From: Actinotignum urinale DSM 15805
Lineage (GTDB): Bacteria; Actinomycetota; Actinomycetes; Actinomycetales; Actinomycetaceae
NCBI RefSeq assembly: GCF_000420445.1
Contig: NZ_ATUY01000001.1
Location: forward strand, 1 to 64,000
DNA length: 64,000 nucleotides
Direction of reading: 5' to 3'
Shown: positions 30,770-40,148 of the stretch, one piece after another
How the letters are laid out: each line of letters opens with the position of its first letter
How positions within the stretch are numbered: the stretch's first letter is position 1
Made by a program: the position numbers and the translations under genes
Notes under the pieces: model-generated
Seen by the model: only the letters and a program-made list of their open reading frames with translations
Databases searched by the model: none
What the model was told of the DNA's origin: nothing

Positions 30770-31776
30770 TGCGTCACCTCCTCTTTTGCTTCCCATTCGC
30801 GCTGGCGTTTCGCCATGATTTCTTCCCAGCGCCTTCTGCCTGCTTCAAAGCGTTCTGGATCGAGATCCGCAACAAATACTTTTTGAAGCATATGCCAATC
30901 TTCAAGGTGTTCACTCACGCATTTCTCGAAACGTGATACCCATTCTTGGCTCATTCTCTCAATATCTGCCTGTTTTTCACGGGGCGAAGCGTCTTTCTCA
31001 ACCTTCGGGTACACGAACTCGTCGGAAGCGAGAATCATGCGCCACCGGGTGCCAAGCCCCTCGCGTTTTTTCGCCTTTTTGTAGTAGCTAAAGAAGCAGG
31101 CTATCGGGCGCCCGGTTTCCTGGGCGACGATTGCGGGGCCTGCTGCCACCATCATTTTTTCCCCGAAAAATTCCACCGGAATACCGCTTGACGTGAGGTC
31201 GCGATCCGCAAGTATTGCCGATAATACCGGGGCTTCCTCAGTGTCTCGCACAATATTGTGGATAGCCCCGGCGCCTTTGACGACGGGGTAAATCGTCATC
31301 CCTAAAGATTCTCGAAAATCCACGAAGGATGTGAATAATTCTTCCGGTTCGAGTTTTTCGACGAGGGTGTGGACGGGCGCTAGATGGTTGCACGCCCAGG
31401 CTCCGGCCAAATCCCAATTTCCCATATGCATGAGGGTTGCAGGAAGGGCGCGCCCGGCATCAAATTCTGCATGTACGTGATCGAAATTCCGGGTAACTAC
31501 ACGGCGTTGAACACTCTCATCATCCCACGATCCAAGCCTCAGCACTTCATAGTAGTAGCGCATATAGGATCGCATACCAGCGCGAGCTAAAGATCGTGCC
31601 TGCCGAGCTGTCATATTCGGGCGAATTCGCGCCTGATTTCGTTTTAGTTGCTTGGTTCCGCCCAGGGGTAAACTCCCGGCAACAGTCCCTACCGTGTTGA
31701 ATAATCCACGCCCAAGGGATTCTGGGCATGTTCGAACGATTTTTTGTGCGATAGAAAAGACCGTTGTTATTTTCAT
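30766..31776 (-). CDS. Phosphatidylinositol mannoside acyltransferase (LPLAT family)
   Basis: Membrane-associated acyltransferase of the HtrB/LpxL-like superfamily; at this position in actinobacteria the homologue acylates PIM1/PIM2 (PatA-type). About 336 residues with the catalytic HX4D motif HMGNWD (about 118-123) and the acyl-acceptor region SGIPVEFFGEKMMVAAGPA (about 200-218). The C-terminus is basic and helical. ATG 31776 has AGGTGA upstream and follows the pgsA stop by 8 bp; the frame runs 43 codons further but without support. Confidence 0.9.
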   Translation of the reverse strand: MKITTVFSIAQKIVRTCPESLGRGLFNTVGTVAGSLPLGGTKQLKRNQARIRPNMTARQARSLARAGMRSYMRYYYEVLRLGSWDDESVQRRVVTRNFDHVHAEFDAGRALPATLMHMGNWDLAGAWACNHLAPVHTLVEKLEPEELFTSFVDFRESLGMTIYPVVKGAGAIHNIVRDTEEAPVLSAILADRDLTSSGIPVEFFGEKMMVAAGPAIVAQETGRPIACFFSYYKKAKKREGLGTRWRMILASDEFVYPKVEKDASPREKQADIERMSQEWVSRFEKCVSEHLEDWHMLQKVFVADLDPERFEAGRRRWEEIMAKRQREWEAKEEVTQ

Positions 31777-31784
31777 TGATTCAC

Positions 31785-32417
31785 CTATTTTCGATTTTTG
31801 CGCCGGTGACTTTGTTGATACACAGTGCACATTCGTTGAAGAACCGTTATCCATCCGGCAACTGCCAGGAAAATAATTGCCGTTCCTAATGCCCAATTCC
31901 ACCATCCGGCTCCGGTCACTAGGGCTCCCAGTAGGACGACGACGAGCCTGTCCGCACGCTCAGAAATCCCTACATTCGCGGTTAACCCCAAGGATTGCGC
32001 ACGTGCTTTTACGTAGCTGGTGCACAGAGCCGCAACGGTTGCACTCAACGCAACATATATGAGGGAAACCGTTGCGTTTCCGTAAAGGTTGTAGCGGAGC
32101 ATCCACATAATAATGCCGGTAAAAATAGCGCCATCGGCAACCCTATCAAGGGAGGAATCCAGGAAGGCCCCCCAGGTGGAGGATGTTCCAGTAAGCCGCG
32201 CAATTTGCCCGTCGAGTGAATCAAAAATAACTGTCGCCATAATGAGAATGGTGGCGATTACGGGGTGTCCGAGCGGATACAATACCAGCGCCCACAGAAC
32301 CGTCAACACGGTTCCGGTAATAGTGACCGCATCTGCAGTAATACCGGCGCGTACACACAGTTTCGCGATGGACCCAAAAATCATTTGGGCCACACCGCGT
32401 CCTGACCTGGAAAGCAT
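31785..32417 (-). CDS. pgsA: Phosphatidylinositol phosphate synthase (CDP-alcohol phosphotransferase)
   Basis: Integral membrane enzyme joining CDP-diacylglycerol and inositol phosphate, the entry to phosphatidylinositol mannosides. The 210 residues contain the full signature D-x2-DG-x2-AR-x8-G-x3-D-x3-D, seen as DSLDGQIAR ... GAFLDSSLD (about 66-96), and six hydrophobic segments. It lies 3 bp after thrS and 8 bp before the acyltransferase. The HIT-family gene found here in M. tuberculosis is absent. Confidence 0.93.
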   Translation of the reverse strand: MLSRSGRGVAQMIFGSIAKLCVRAGITADAVTITGTVLTVLWALVLYPLGHPVIATILIMATVIFDSLDGQIARLTGTSSTWGAFLDSSLDRVADGAIFTGIIMWMLRYNLYGNATVSLIYVALSATVAALCTSYVKARAQSLGLTANVGISERADRLVVVLLGALVTGAGWWNWALGTAIIFLAVAGWITVLQRMCTVYQQSHRRKNRK

Positions 32418-32420
32418 GAG

Positions 32421-34442
32421 TTATTTCGCCTCGTACTTTTCTTCTTCGGGCTTGTTGTAGCGTTTATTTACAACGCTCACAATGTGTGCAATGGCGGCCC
32501 CTTGAGGCACCCCGTTGCACTGTTCGCCATCTCTAAAGCGGAAGGATACCGCGTTATTTTCTGCGTCCTCGCCACCCACAATGAGGGTGAAGGGAATTTT
32601 ATCCTTGGAGGCGTTACGGATTTTCTTTCCGAAACGATCATCTGAGGTATCCACCGTGACGCGAATAAATTCGGAGCGCAATTTCTGGGCAATATCTTCA
32701 CAGTAGTTGTTGAAGGCATCGGCAACGGGAACGAGGCGTACCTGCTCGGGGGCCAACCATGCCGGGAATGCCCCCGCATACTGCTCAATCAAAACTCCCA
32801 TGAATCGTTCGATTGCCCCGAACAAGGCACGGTGAATCATGACGGGGCGCTTGCGGCTACCGTCGGCTGCCGTGTATTCCAAATCAAAGCGTTCGGGAAG
32901 GTTGAAATCAAGCTGAATTGTGGACATCTGCCAGGTTCTGCCGATTGCGTCCTTTGCCTGCACTGAAATCTTCGGGCCATAGAATGCCGCACCTTCAGGA
33001 TCGGGAATAAGTTCGAGCCCCGAGGCTTTCGCCACCTCTTCCAAAACCCGTGTGGCTTCTTCCCATACTTCGTCGTCGCCAATAAACTTCTTCGGGTTTT
33101 TGGTGGAGAGTTCCAAATAGAAATCATCTAACCCGAAATCACGCAAAAGGCTTAGAACGAAGGTCAACAGTGAACTGAGTTCCTCACGCATTTGCTCGCG
33201 AGTGCTGTAAATGTGGGCATCGTCCTGTGTGAAGCCGCGTGCGCGCGTAAGTCCGTGCACCACACCTGATTTTTCATAACGGTACACTTGCCCGAATTCG
33301 AAAAGACGCAGGGGCAAATCGCGGTAGGAACGCCCACGGCTCCGGTAAATCAGGGAATGCATGGGGCAATTCATTGGTTTCAGGTAATAATCCTGGCCCT
33401 GTTTGGTGATGTTGCCTTCCGCATCGGTTTCTTCATCAATATGCATGGGAGGGAACATGCCGTCCTTGTACCAGGAAAGATGCCCGGAAGTTTCAAACAG
33501 TTGCCCCTTCGTAATATGCGGGGTGTAAACAAAATCGTATCCGGCTTGAATATGGCGTTTGCGCGAATAGTTTTCCATTTCCATGCGAATAATTCCGCCT
33601 TTGGGATGGAAAAGTGGTAGCCCGGAACCGACCTCTTCAGGGAAGCTGAAAAGATCAAGTTCTGTTCCTAAACGACGGTGATCGCGTCGTTCAGCTTCCG
33701 CAATACGATGCTGGTAGTCCGCAAGCTCTTCTTTGCTGGGCCACGCGGTTCCGTAAATACGCTGGAGTTGATCGTTTGCCTGATCGCCTTTCCAGTAGGC
33801 TGCCGAGGATTTCGTGAGCGCAAATCCGTTGCCAATGAATTTGGTGGAAGGAAGGTGCGGGCCTCGGCACAAATCCGTCCAGATAATGTTTCCGTTGCGG
33901 TCGACATTATCGTACATGGTGAGTTCCGCACCGCCGACTTCAACGCTTGCGCCTTCCGCGTCCCCACCTTTAGAACCGATGAGTTCAAGTTTGTAGGGTT
34001 GCTCGGCTTCTTCCTTGCGCGCTTCTTCTTCGCTTACAACTCGACGCACAAAACGCTGGTTGTCCTTGACAATACGCTTCATGCGTTTTTCAAGTTCTTT
34101 CATGGTTTCGGGAGTTACGGCTGGAATATTCCCGAAATCGTAGTAGTATCCGTCCGTAATGTAGGGCCCAATTCCGAGATTGGCATCGGGATAGAGTTGT
34201 TGCACGGCTTGTGCGAGCACGTGCGTTGTGGAGTGGCGGAGAATATTGAGTCCATCGGGCGAATCAATCGTAACTGTTTGAACTGTTGCCCCATCGAGTG
34301 TGGCTAAATCAGTAGCTAAATCTTTCAGTTCTCCGTTGACTCGAAGTGCAATAATGTTGCGTTCTTTTTTAAAATAATCGGTTCCTAGAGTGGTTGATTC
34401 AATACTGATTGAATTCCCATCGAGGTTAAACGATGCCGACAC
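32421..34442 (-). CDS. thrS: Threonyl-tRNA synthetase
   Basis: Class II synthetase with proofreading. The 673 residues comprise TGS (1-65), an editing domain (about 70-235, with [12 protein letters not shown]), the catalytic core (about 250-545, with [12 protein letters not shown] and [13 protein letters not shown]), and the anticodon-binding domain (last ~110). The start is a GTG with AAAGGAGATATT upstream. It heads the thrS-pgsA-acyltransferase-pimA-LemA-Nudix series. Its 390-bp upstream gap holds a hairpin, see below. Confidence 0.96.
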   Translation of the reverse strand: MSASFNLDGNSISIESTTLGTDYFKKERNIIALRVNGELKDLATDLATLDGATVQTVTIDSPDGLNILRHSTTHVLAQAVQQLYPDANLGIGPYITDGYYYDFGNIPAVTPETMKELEKRMKRIVKDNQRFVRRVVSEEEARKEEAEQPYKLELIGSKGGDAEGASVEVGGAELTMYDNVDRNGNIIWTDLCRGPHLPSTKFIGNGFALTKSSAAYWKGDQANDQLQRIYGTAWPSKEELADYQHRIAEAERRDHRRLGTELDLFSFPEEVGSGLPLFHPKGGIIRMEMENYSRKRHIQAGYDFVYTPHITKGQLFETSGHLSWYKDGMFPPMHIDEETDAEGNITKQGQDYYLKPMNCPMHSLIYRSRGRSYRDLPLRLFEFGQVYRYEKSGVVHGLTRARGFTQDDAHIYSTREQMREELSSLLTFVLSLLRDFGLDDFYLELSTKNPKKFIGDDEVWEEATRVLEEVAKASGLELIPDPEGAAFYGPKISVQAKDAIGRTWQMSTIQLDFNLPERFDLEYTAADGSRKRPVMIHRALFGAIERFMGVLIEQYAGAFPAWLAPEQVRLVPVADAFNNYCEDIAQKLRSEFIRVTVDTSDDRFGKKIRNASKDKIPFTLIVGGEDAENNAVSFRFRDGEQCNGVPQGAAIAHIVSVVNKRYNKPEEEKYEAK

Positions 34443-34758
34443 AATATCTCCTTTGTTTTAGGGTGACACCGGTACAAGGGGTGCCATCTCTTAAGGTTAC
34501 CAGGTCGCTCCCTCACTATTTTTTACGACGACGGCGGTTATCGCCACATTTCGTTATTTTTTCGGGAACCGTTTATTGTTTTACCCGTTTTTCCATACGA
34601 AAAGTTTGTGCTATGACCATGACACAAGGTACATTCTCACTCCTAATAAAGTTCTTACCTCCACAAACACGCCTTAATCTTGTGTGTGTTTTCGTGTGCA
34701 CTGTGCGGTGCGTAAAACAAGGAGTGCACCCAATTCGAGATATGGTACATAAAACAAG
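34443..34758. other. thrS upstream region with hairpin and CGACGACG motif
   Basis: This non-coding stretch lies between dps and thrS. Just before the thrS start, GGCACC and GGTGTC (in the thrS direction) can pair across nine bases at about 34463-34483, next to the symmetrical GGTGACACC. Its other strand reads AGGGTGACACCGG, superficially like a T-box antiterminator but in the wrong orientation. The 15-mer TTTTTTACGACGACG is at 34519-34533. No promoter is assigned. Confidence 0.35.
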
Positions 34759-34787
34759 GAACGGCGCCCCGTATTGGGACGCCGTTC
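34759..34787 (-). terminator. Terminator after dps
   Basis: GAACGGCG-C-CCC pairs with GGG-A-CGCCGTTC around a 5-base loop (34759-34787), with one internal mismatch; in the dps direction CTTGTTTTATG follows. An extra 8-bp hairpin, GTTTCTCA-CA-TGAGAAAC, lies at 34803-34820 just past the dps stop. Confidence 0.7.
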
Positions 34788-34833
34788 GTGATTGTTTCTC
34801 TCGTTTCTCACATGAGAAACTTTCCTTGGTTCT

Positions 34834-35271
34834 TTACGCAGATGCGCGGAAGAACCAAGCTTGCTGTTCAAGGGCGATGGCCGCTGCGCGGAGAATATCG
34901 CCACTTAGCGAATCTTGATCGTCTACCTTATCGAGGTCGGATTTAATACGATCGGCTACTTTTTGAATGGCACGTGCGGTGGCCGGATATGCATCGTCAA
35001 CCGCGATGGGGCCTTCACCTGGGTTATCCACGGCGCTTCCCTTGCTGACGGTATCGGCGCGTCCGTCGGGGAAAGCTCCGATTGTTGCGATACGTTCTGC
35101 AACTTCGTCATACTGTTCGCGAGCAAGATCCACAACTTCGTCGAGGGCGAGGTGGAGTTCGCGGAAGCGAGGACCCTGGATATTCCAGTGGTACTGCTTA
35201 CAGACGAGGGATAGATCAATGAGGTCGCACAATGTGCGCTGAAGAGCATCTACTACCATTTTTTCAGCCAT
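34834..35271 (-). CDS. dps: Dps-family DNA-protecting ferritin-like protein
   Basis: Twelve-subunit mini-ferritin that oxidises and stores iron and shields DNA under stress. From ATG 35271 (AAGGAAAAAC upstream) it has 145 residues. The ferroxidase motif is clear: H in QYHWNIQGPRF and D/E in LALDEVVDLAREQYDEVAERIAT-like helices (about 30-60). There is no long Lys-rich N-terminal DNA-binding tail, so DNA binding may be weak. Two tandem 21-bp repeats upstream (35329-35370) may be its operator. It is divergent from pyrG. Confidence 0.92.
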   Translation of the reverse strand: MAEKMVVDALQRTLCDLIDLSLVCKQYHWNIQGPRFRELHLALDEVVDLAREQYDEVAERIATIGAFPDGRADTVSKGSAVDNPGEGPIAVDDAYPATARAIQKVADRIKSDLDKVDDQDSLSGDILRAAAIALEQQAWFFRASA

Positions 35272-35328
35272 GTTTTTCCTTTCTGGCTTACGTTGTATAT
35301 GCCACACGGCGTGGTTGGAGCCGTCTGA

Positions 35329-35370
35329 CTTGAGTTTCCTGCCACGTAGCTTGAGTTTCGTGCCACGTGA
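35329..35370. promoter_or_regulatory. Two tandem 21-bp repeats upstream of dps
   Basis: CTTGAGTTTCCTGCCACGTA plus G (35329-35349) is followed directly by CTTGAGTTTCGTGCCACGTG plus A (35350-35370), matching at 18 or 19 of 21 positions. The 21-bp period is two DNA helix turns, so bound proteins would lie on one face. It starts 58 bases upstream of the dps start codon. Confidence 0.5.
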
Positions 35371-35716
35371 TTGTTACTGACGCCCGTAGACGTTAAGTCT
35401 TTACATGTGTAAGTCTAGGAGTTTTACCTGGAAATACTAGGCAGGTCACACTAACCTGACCAATTCCAGATAACGTCGCGAATCGTCGATAAAGCACTTA
35501 TTTTGAGCCATTCCAGAAAACAGAAGGATTTTTATCGTCGTACAACAAATTTCGCTATAGGCATAGTTCTGTGTCGCCTACAGCCACGTTACCGTGCGCA
35601 AACCCACCCTACCCAAAAAATAATGAGCAGACATTACCGCAGGAACACGCTTGCACATTCAAACATGACATCCCCTCATTTTTCTGCCCAGAAATCACAT
35701 GATAAAATTGAACTCC
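35371..35716. other. dps-pyrG divergent intergenic region
   Basis: About 345 bp without a gene. It contains inverted repeats: TTACATGTGTAA (35401-35412) and GGTCA...TGACC (35444-35461). Two similar TTCCAGA-containing segments lie near 35464 and 35505. TAAAAT (35703-35708) eight bases before the pyrG ATG could be a -10 element of a leaderless message, but no matching -35 is clear. Confidence 0.35.
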
Positions 35717-37369
35717 ATGAAAGATAGTTTTCACGAGAAAAGCACAAAATTCATTTTCGTGACCGGCGGAGTCGTGTCCTCCCTCGGTAAAGGACTTTCC
35801 GCGGCAAGCCTCGGGCAACTCCTTACATCCCGTGGCCTTAAAGTCACAATGCAGAAACTCGACCCCTATCTCAACGTCGACCCCGGAACAATGAACCCCT
35901 TCGAACACGGAGAAGTTTTTGTGACCGAAGACGGTGCGGAAACCGATCTTGATCTCGGACACTACGAAAGATTCCTGGGGCGCAACCTCTACCAAAACTC
36001 CAACGTCACCACCGGAAAAGTTTATTCACACATAATTGCCAAAGAACGCCGAGGCGGTTTCCTCGGAAAAACCGTTCAAGTTATCCCGCACATCACCGAC
36101 GAAATTAAAAACCGTATCCTCTCCATGGCAGAACCTCACGGAGACGAACCCGCCCCCGATGTAGTCATTTGCGAAATCGGCGGAACTATCGGGGACATCG
36201 AATCCCAACCCTTCCTTGAAGCCGCACGCCAAATCCCCCATGCCGTCGGCCGTAACAACACCTTCTATATTCACGTATCTCTCGTCCCCTACCTCGTACC
36301 CAGCGGAGAACTCAAAACAAAACCCACGCAACATTCCGTGGCCGCACTGCGCGCAATCGGCATTATTCCCGACGCCATTATTTTGCGAGCAGACCGCGAG
36401 CTACCCCAATATCTCAAAGAAAAAATCGCCCTCATGTGCGATGTTGATATTGATGGCGTAATCGCTTGCCCCGACGCGCCCTCTATTTACGATATCCCAC
36501 GTGTTCTCTATAGGGAACATTTGGACACCTACGTGATTCGCAAGCTAGGACTGCCCTTCCAAGATGTCGATTGGTCGCAGTGGAATAAACTTCTGGATGC
36601 TGTGCGTGGCCCCGATGGAGAAGTTCGCGTCGCTATTGTCGGAAAATATGTTGATTTGCACGACGCATATCTTTCGGTTGCGGAAGCTGTGCGCGCCGCA
36701 TGTTTCGCACACCATAAGGTTGCGAAAATTGTGTGGGTTACCTCCGATGATTGCAAAACAGCTGAAGACGCAGAAAAAGAGCTTGGCAATGTTGATGCGA
36801 TTATTGTTCCCGGAGGTTTCGGATCGCGAGGCATTGAAGGAAAACTGAGCTCCATCACCTACGCGCGCACCCACAATATTCCGTTCCTGGGAATTTGCCT
36901 TGGCCTGCAATGCGTGGTTATTGAAGCGGCGCGGAGTATAGGAATGTCGGACGCCTCCTCCACAGAATTTAATCCTCACACCCCACATCCTGTTATTTCG
37001 ACGATGGAGGAACAATTGGCGGCCGTTGCCGGGGAAGCTGATTTAGGCGGAACCATGAGGCTCGGATCCTATCCGGCAGTACTCGAAAAGGGATCCGTGG
37101 TGTGCGAAGCATACGGATCAACGAATATTACGGAACGGCATCGTCACCGTTACGAGGTCAATAACTCCTATCGTGAACAAATTTCAGAAGGAACTGGGCT
37201 ACGTTTCAGCGGAACCTCTCCCGACGGACAGCTTGTTGAATTTGTCGAATATTCAGAACATCCCTATTTTGTGGCAACACAGGGGCATCCTGAATTTAAA
37301 TCACGCCCAACGGATCCGCACCCACTGTTTGACGGATTGGTTAAGGCCGCGATTGCGAAGAAATCGTAA
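35717..37369 (+). CDS. pyrG: CTP synthase
   Basis: Glutamine-dependent amination of UTP to CTP. About 550 residues: N-terminal synthetase domain with the P-loop-like [17 protein letters not shown] (about 17-33) and a C-terminal class I glutamine amidotransferase with [12 protein letters not shown], nucleophile C in LGICLGLQC and H/E in [12 protein letters not shown] 35717 fits homologues; ATG 35699 is six codons earlier. Neither has a ribosome-binding site. It is convergent with the permease gene, with a strong hairpin between. Confidence 0.95.
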   Translation: MKDSFHEKSTKFIFVTGGVVSSLGKGLSAASLGQLLTSRGLKVTMQKLDPYLNVDPGTMNPFEHGEVFVTEDGAETDLDLGHYERFLGRNLYQNSNVTTGKVYSHIIAKERRGGFLGKTVQVIPHITDEIKNRILSMAEPHGDEPAPDVVICEIGGTIGDIESQPFLEAARQIPHAVGRNNTFYIHVSLVPYLVPSGELKTKPTQHSVAALRAIGIIPDAIILRADRELPQYLKEKIALMCDVDIDGVIACPDAPSIYDIPRVLYREHLDTYVIRKLGLPFQDVDWSQWNKLLDAVRGPDGEVRVAIVGKYVDLHDAYLSVAEAVRAACFAHHKVAKIVWVTSDDCKTAEDAEKELGNVDAIIVPGGFGSRGIEGKLSSITYARTHNIPFLGICLGLQCVVIEAARSIGMSDASSTEFNPHTPHPVISTMEEQLAAVAGEADLGGTMRLGSYPAVLEKGSVVCEAYGSTNITERHRHRYEVNNSYREQISEGTGLRFSGTSPDGQLVEFVEYSEHPYFVATQGHPEFKSRPTDPHPLFDGLVKAAIAKKS

Positions 37370-37534
37370 CCACAACTGCAGTGTCCCCAAAACACGAAAT
37401 ACAACCCCGGAAAATCAACAAAAAACAAGCCCCCTCAACACAAAAACAAAAAACTTGTGGAAGTCAGGCCATAATGTGAATTCCCAAGAAATCTTAATGT
37501 GACACTGAGGATATAAAGATACTGTGGCTATAGA
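37370..37534. other. A-rich spacer after pyrG
   Basis: Part of a 327-bp gap between convergent pyrG and the permease. The plus strand is A/C-rich (many CAACAAAAAACA-type runs), similar to 1-339 but shorter. No gene seen; downstream come the hairpin at 37535 and the 15-mer CGTCGTCGTAAAAAA at 37667-37681. Confidence 0.4.
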
Positions 37535-37573
37535 AGTGGTGTGGGGCTGGAAGAATTCCAGCCCCACACCACT
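37535..37573. terminator. Long perfect hairpin between pyrG and the permease
   Basis: AGTGGTGTGGGGCTGGAA and its complement enclose a 3-base loop (18-bp stem, 37535-37552 / 37556-37573). There is no U-run on either side. It begins like the hairpin at 8252 (AAGTGGTG...GGGGC), suggesting a repeated terminator type. Confidence 0.75.
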
Positions 37574-37696
37574 AGTGCATTACCGGCGCGGTAAAAACGT
37601 TAGGCTCAAAGCCTAAAAACACCAGCCACACTCACCGCAGCGCGAGGTAAAAGCGCGCACCGGCATCGTCGTCGTAAAAAACTACTCCGAAAAATC

Positions 37697-39157
37697 CTAT
37701 TCACGTGATAAATCAGCGGTCAGAGGATCAACCTTCGGCGCGCGCGTCACAATCTTGTGCCCCGCCCACAAAGCGAGGAAGAAGAACAAGCCCATGTAGC
37801 TCGACAGCACGGTGAGAACCGAACTTGTCCCCTGTAGAAGCTCGTGATTCTGCCCCACAATCACCACAATCAGCATAAATAGGGCGATTAGCGGACCCGC
37901 AGGATAGAAACGCGCCCTGAACGGCAACTCAGAAATATGATGTCCTTGAGCAATGAACGCCTTGCGGAACTTGTAATGGCACCAGGCAATACCCGTCCAC
38001 GTAATGAAGCCTGCTAAACCAGACACGTTTAAGAGCCATAAGTATGCTGCGCCGTCGCCAATAAAGGATGTGAGGAAGGCAAATGCGCCAATAAGGGTGG
38101 TGGCAATAAGAGCGTTCATTGGCACCCCGTGGCGGCTCACGCGTCCGAAAATCTTCGGGGCGCTACCGTTGCGTGCCAGGGCATACAACATACGCGAGGA
38201 GACGTACATACCCGAATTACCCGCGGACAAAATCGCCGTCAAAATAACCGTATTCATAATTGTGGCGGAACCGACAATACCCGCTTTTTCAAAAATGAGT
38301 GTGAAGGGCGAAACCGCAACATCCTGAATATCTTCCGCCAAAAGATGCGGATCCGTGTAGGGAAGAAGGAAACCAATAACAAGAATTGCGCCGATATAGA
38401 ACAGCAAAATACGGTAGAAAATAGCGTGAATTGCCTTGGGAATTGTCTTTTCGGGATCCTTGGTTTCACCCGAGGCAATACCCACCATTTCTGTTCCCTG
38501 GAAAGAGAAACCAGCGATCATGAAAATGGAGAAGGTTCCGAAGAAACCTCCGACGAAGGGAGCCTCGCCCACCGTCCAGTTTTTAGCACCCGGGCTCTCC
38601 CCCAGAATTCCCACAATCATGGCTATACCCACCGCGAGGAACACAATAACCGTCACAACTTTAATGAGGGCAAACCAGAACTCGGATTCACCGAACCCGC
38701 GAACCGTTAATGCATTAATCACAAAAAGAAGCGTAAGGAAGATGAAAGACCATATCCACGACGGAACTTTCGGGAACCAATATTTCATCACGATTCCAAC
38801 GGCAACCAGTTCGGCCGCAACCGTAATCGCCCAGTTAAACCAGTAATTCCACCCCTGCGCAAAGCCGAACGAGGGCGAAACCCAACGTTTTGCCCATTCT
38901 TCAAAGGAGCCAACGGAAGGCAACCATGTGGACATTTCACCAAGGGACTGCATGAGAAGATAAACCATCATGCCGATTGCGCCGTATGCAAGGAGCGCAC
39001 CACCCGGACCAGCCTTGGCAATCGAGCTACCCGAAGCAACCAGCAACCCCGTACCAATAGCTCCGCCAATAGCAATCATATTTAAGTGGCGCGAACTTAA
39101 ACGACGGTTGAGCTGATGCTCCCCCTCGCCCGCGCTCGTATTTTCACGTGTTTCCAT
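37697..39157 (-). CDS. Amino-acid permease (APC superfamily, LysP/AroP-like)
   Basis: Proton-coupled importer of an amino acid. The 486-residue protein has twelve hydrophobic segments from about residue 26 on, the first reading MIAIGGAIGTGLLVASG, the typical AAT-family signature, and the GETKDPEKTIPKAI segment (about 230-243) conserved in LysP, AroP and GabP. ATG 39157 has GAGG at six bases; ATG 39163 is two codons earlier. A lysine or aromatic substrate is possible but not decidable. It stands alone, convergent with pyrG. Confidence 0.88.
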   Translation of the reverse strand: METRENTSAGEGEHQLNRRLSSRHLNMIAIGGAIGTGLLVASGSSIAKAGPGGALLAYGAIGMMVYLLMQSLGEMSTWLPSVGSFEEWAKRWVSPSFGFAQGWNYWFNWAITVAAELVAVGIVMKYWFPKVPSWIWSFIFLTLLFVINALTVRGFGESEFWFALIKVVTVIVFLAVGIAMIVGILGESPGAKNWTVGEAPFVGGFFGTFSIFMIAGFSFQGTEMVGIASGETKDPEKTIPKAIHAIFYRILLFYIGAILVIGFLLPYTDPHLLAEDIQDVAVSPFTLIFEKAGIVGSATIMNTVILTAILSAGNSGMYVSSRMLYALARNGSAPKIFGRVSRHGVPMNALIATTLIGAFAFLTSFIGDGAAYLWLLNVSGLAGFITWTGIAWCHYKFRKAFIAQGHHISELPFRARFYPAGPLIALFMLIVVIVGQNHELLQGTSSVLTVLSSYMGLFFFLALWAGHKIVTRAPKVDPLTADLSRE

Positions 39158-39163
39158 ACGCAT

Positions 39164-39518
39164 CCTCTACATTGAACACTCTGTGAGTTTATGGTGTTCT
39201 GCGTTGATTATTCTTCCATAGGATACCGCATTCACGGAAAAGCACATGAAATCGCCACTCTACGTACACATGTGACGTTTCAAGGTACGACGGTGGCGTG
39301 GCACCTTCATTTCTTCTCCGGCGTGCTCACGAAATCGTTCAATCAAATCATCCTCCAGTAATTCCTCATACTATGTAGAGCGGTTACTGGGGCTTTGGTC
39401 ACTATGTGACTTTAAGGGAGAAATGTCTTCCACACCACAATTATCATATGGATGAGCAGATCCGTACAATACATATTGGGACCATTGGGCATAATTTGAA
39501 GATTTTGAACTGCTATAC
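39164..39518. other. Intergenic region before the tRNA cluster
   Basis: About 355 bp between the permease start and the terminator of the tRNA cluster. It should contain the permease promoter. I see no gene, repeat or convincing operator in it. Confidence 0.4.
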
Positions 39519-39553
39519 AAAAACCGCCGTTTCATTCTGTGAAACTAGCGGTT
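39519..39553 (-). terminator. Terminator of the tRNA-Gly-Cys-Val operon
   Basis: In the minus direction, AACCGC-TA-GTTTCA pairs with TGAAAC-G-GCGGTT around CAGAA, then TTTTTG follows. It starts six bases after the tRNA-Val 3' end. Confidence 0.85.
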
Positions 39554-39558
39554 CGTAG

Positions 39559-39630
39559 TGGGCGATACTGGGATCGAACCAGTGACCTCTTCCGTGTCAG
39601 GGAAGCGCGCTCCCGCTGCGCCAATCGCCC
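39559..39630 (-). tRNA. tRNA-Val (anticodon GAC)
   Basis: 72 bases. Acceptor GGGCGAT/ATCGCCC, T-loop GGTTCGATCC, anticodon stem-loop CTTCC-CTGACAC-GGAAG giving anticodon GAC. The 3' CCA is not encoded. Last of three tRNAs in a minus-strand operon. Confidence 0.96.
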
Positions 39631-39638
39631 GTGCTGCG

Positions 39639-39709
39639 AGGTGGGTACGGGATTCGAACCCGTGTACACGGCTTTGCAGGCCGTTGCCTCGCCTCTCGGC
39701 CAACCCACC
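39639..39709 (-). tRNA. tRNA-Cys (anticodon GCA)
   Basis: 71 bases. Acceptor GGTGGGT/ACCCACC with U73 as expected for cysteine, anticodon stem-loop ACGGC-CTGCAAA-GCCGT giving GCA, T-loop GGTTCGAATCC. CCA is not encoded. Confidence 0.96.
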
Positions 39710-39754
39710 GTGGTGATTATGAGATCTTTAGTTTTCTAGTTTTCTCAATAATCG

Positions 39755-39827
39755 AGCGGATGACGGGGTTCGAACCCGCGACCTCAACCTTGGCAAGGTT
39801 GCGCTCTACCAGCTGAGCTACATCCGC
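39755..39827 (-). tRNA. tRNA-Gly (anticodon GCC)
   Basis: 73 bases. Acceptor GCGGATG/CATCCGC, anticodon stem-loop CAACC-TTGCCAA-GGTTG giving GCC, T-loop GGTTCGAACCC. CCA is not encoded. First gene of the Gly-Cys-Val operon. Confidence 0.96.
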
Positions 39828-39874
39828 AGTAATCGTTTCCGATTTCTTTGCCGGCTTTCCGACGACGAATAAAA

Positions 39875-39904
39875 ACTATACCTGTATTGCAAAGAATTTG
39901 TCCA
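39875..39904 (-). promoter_or_regulatory. Promoter of the tRNA-Gly-Cys-Val operon
   Basis: On the minus strand TGGACA (39904-39899), an 18-bp spacer, and TATAGT (39880-39875), each one mismatch from consensus. The predicted start lies about 40 bases before tRNA-Gly. Confidence 0.6.
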
Positions 39905-39940
39905 GTCGTCATGATGAGGTTCATATCACCCCGAGGAGGT

Positions 39941-39970
39941 TTGAAAAATATCCTCTACCCTATGTACCCT
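39941..39970 (+). promoter_or_regulatory. Candidate promoter of tRNA-Val(CAC)
   Basis: TTGAAA (39941-39946), 18-bp spacer, TACCCT (39965-39970), ending 13 bases before the tRNA. The -10 is weak. Confidence 0.45.
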
Positions 39971-39983
39971 TAATAAGTTCATC

Positions 39984-40055
39984 GGGCGATTAGCTCAGTG
40001 GTAGAGCGCTTCGTTCACACCGAAGAGGTCGTGGGTTCGAACCCCGCATCGCCCA
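39984..40055 (+). tRNA. tRNA-Val (anticodon CAC)
   Basis: 72 bases. Acceptor GGGCGAT/ATCGCCC identical to the GAC isoacceptor on the other strand, anticodon stem-loop CTTCG-TTCACAC-CGAAG giving CAC, T-loop GGTTCGAACCC. CCA is not encoded (ACCG follows the stem). Confidence 0.96.
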
Positions 40056-40148
40056 CCGATAGAATTGCTACCCCCTCATGTCCTGCGCTGTTGGCTCAAC
40101 TATGGTGACCTACTCGAAACTCTCCCCTCCCTATGAGACTATTAAGGT

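Noticed and set aside
34443-34500. T-box leader for thrS
   Set aside because: The AGGGTG-like string is on the strand opposite to thrS, and no specifier or tRNA-pairing bulge is visible.
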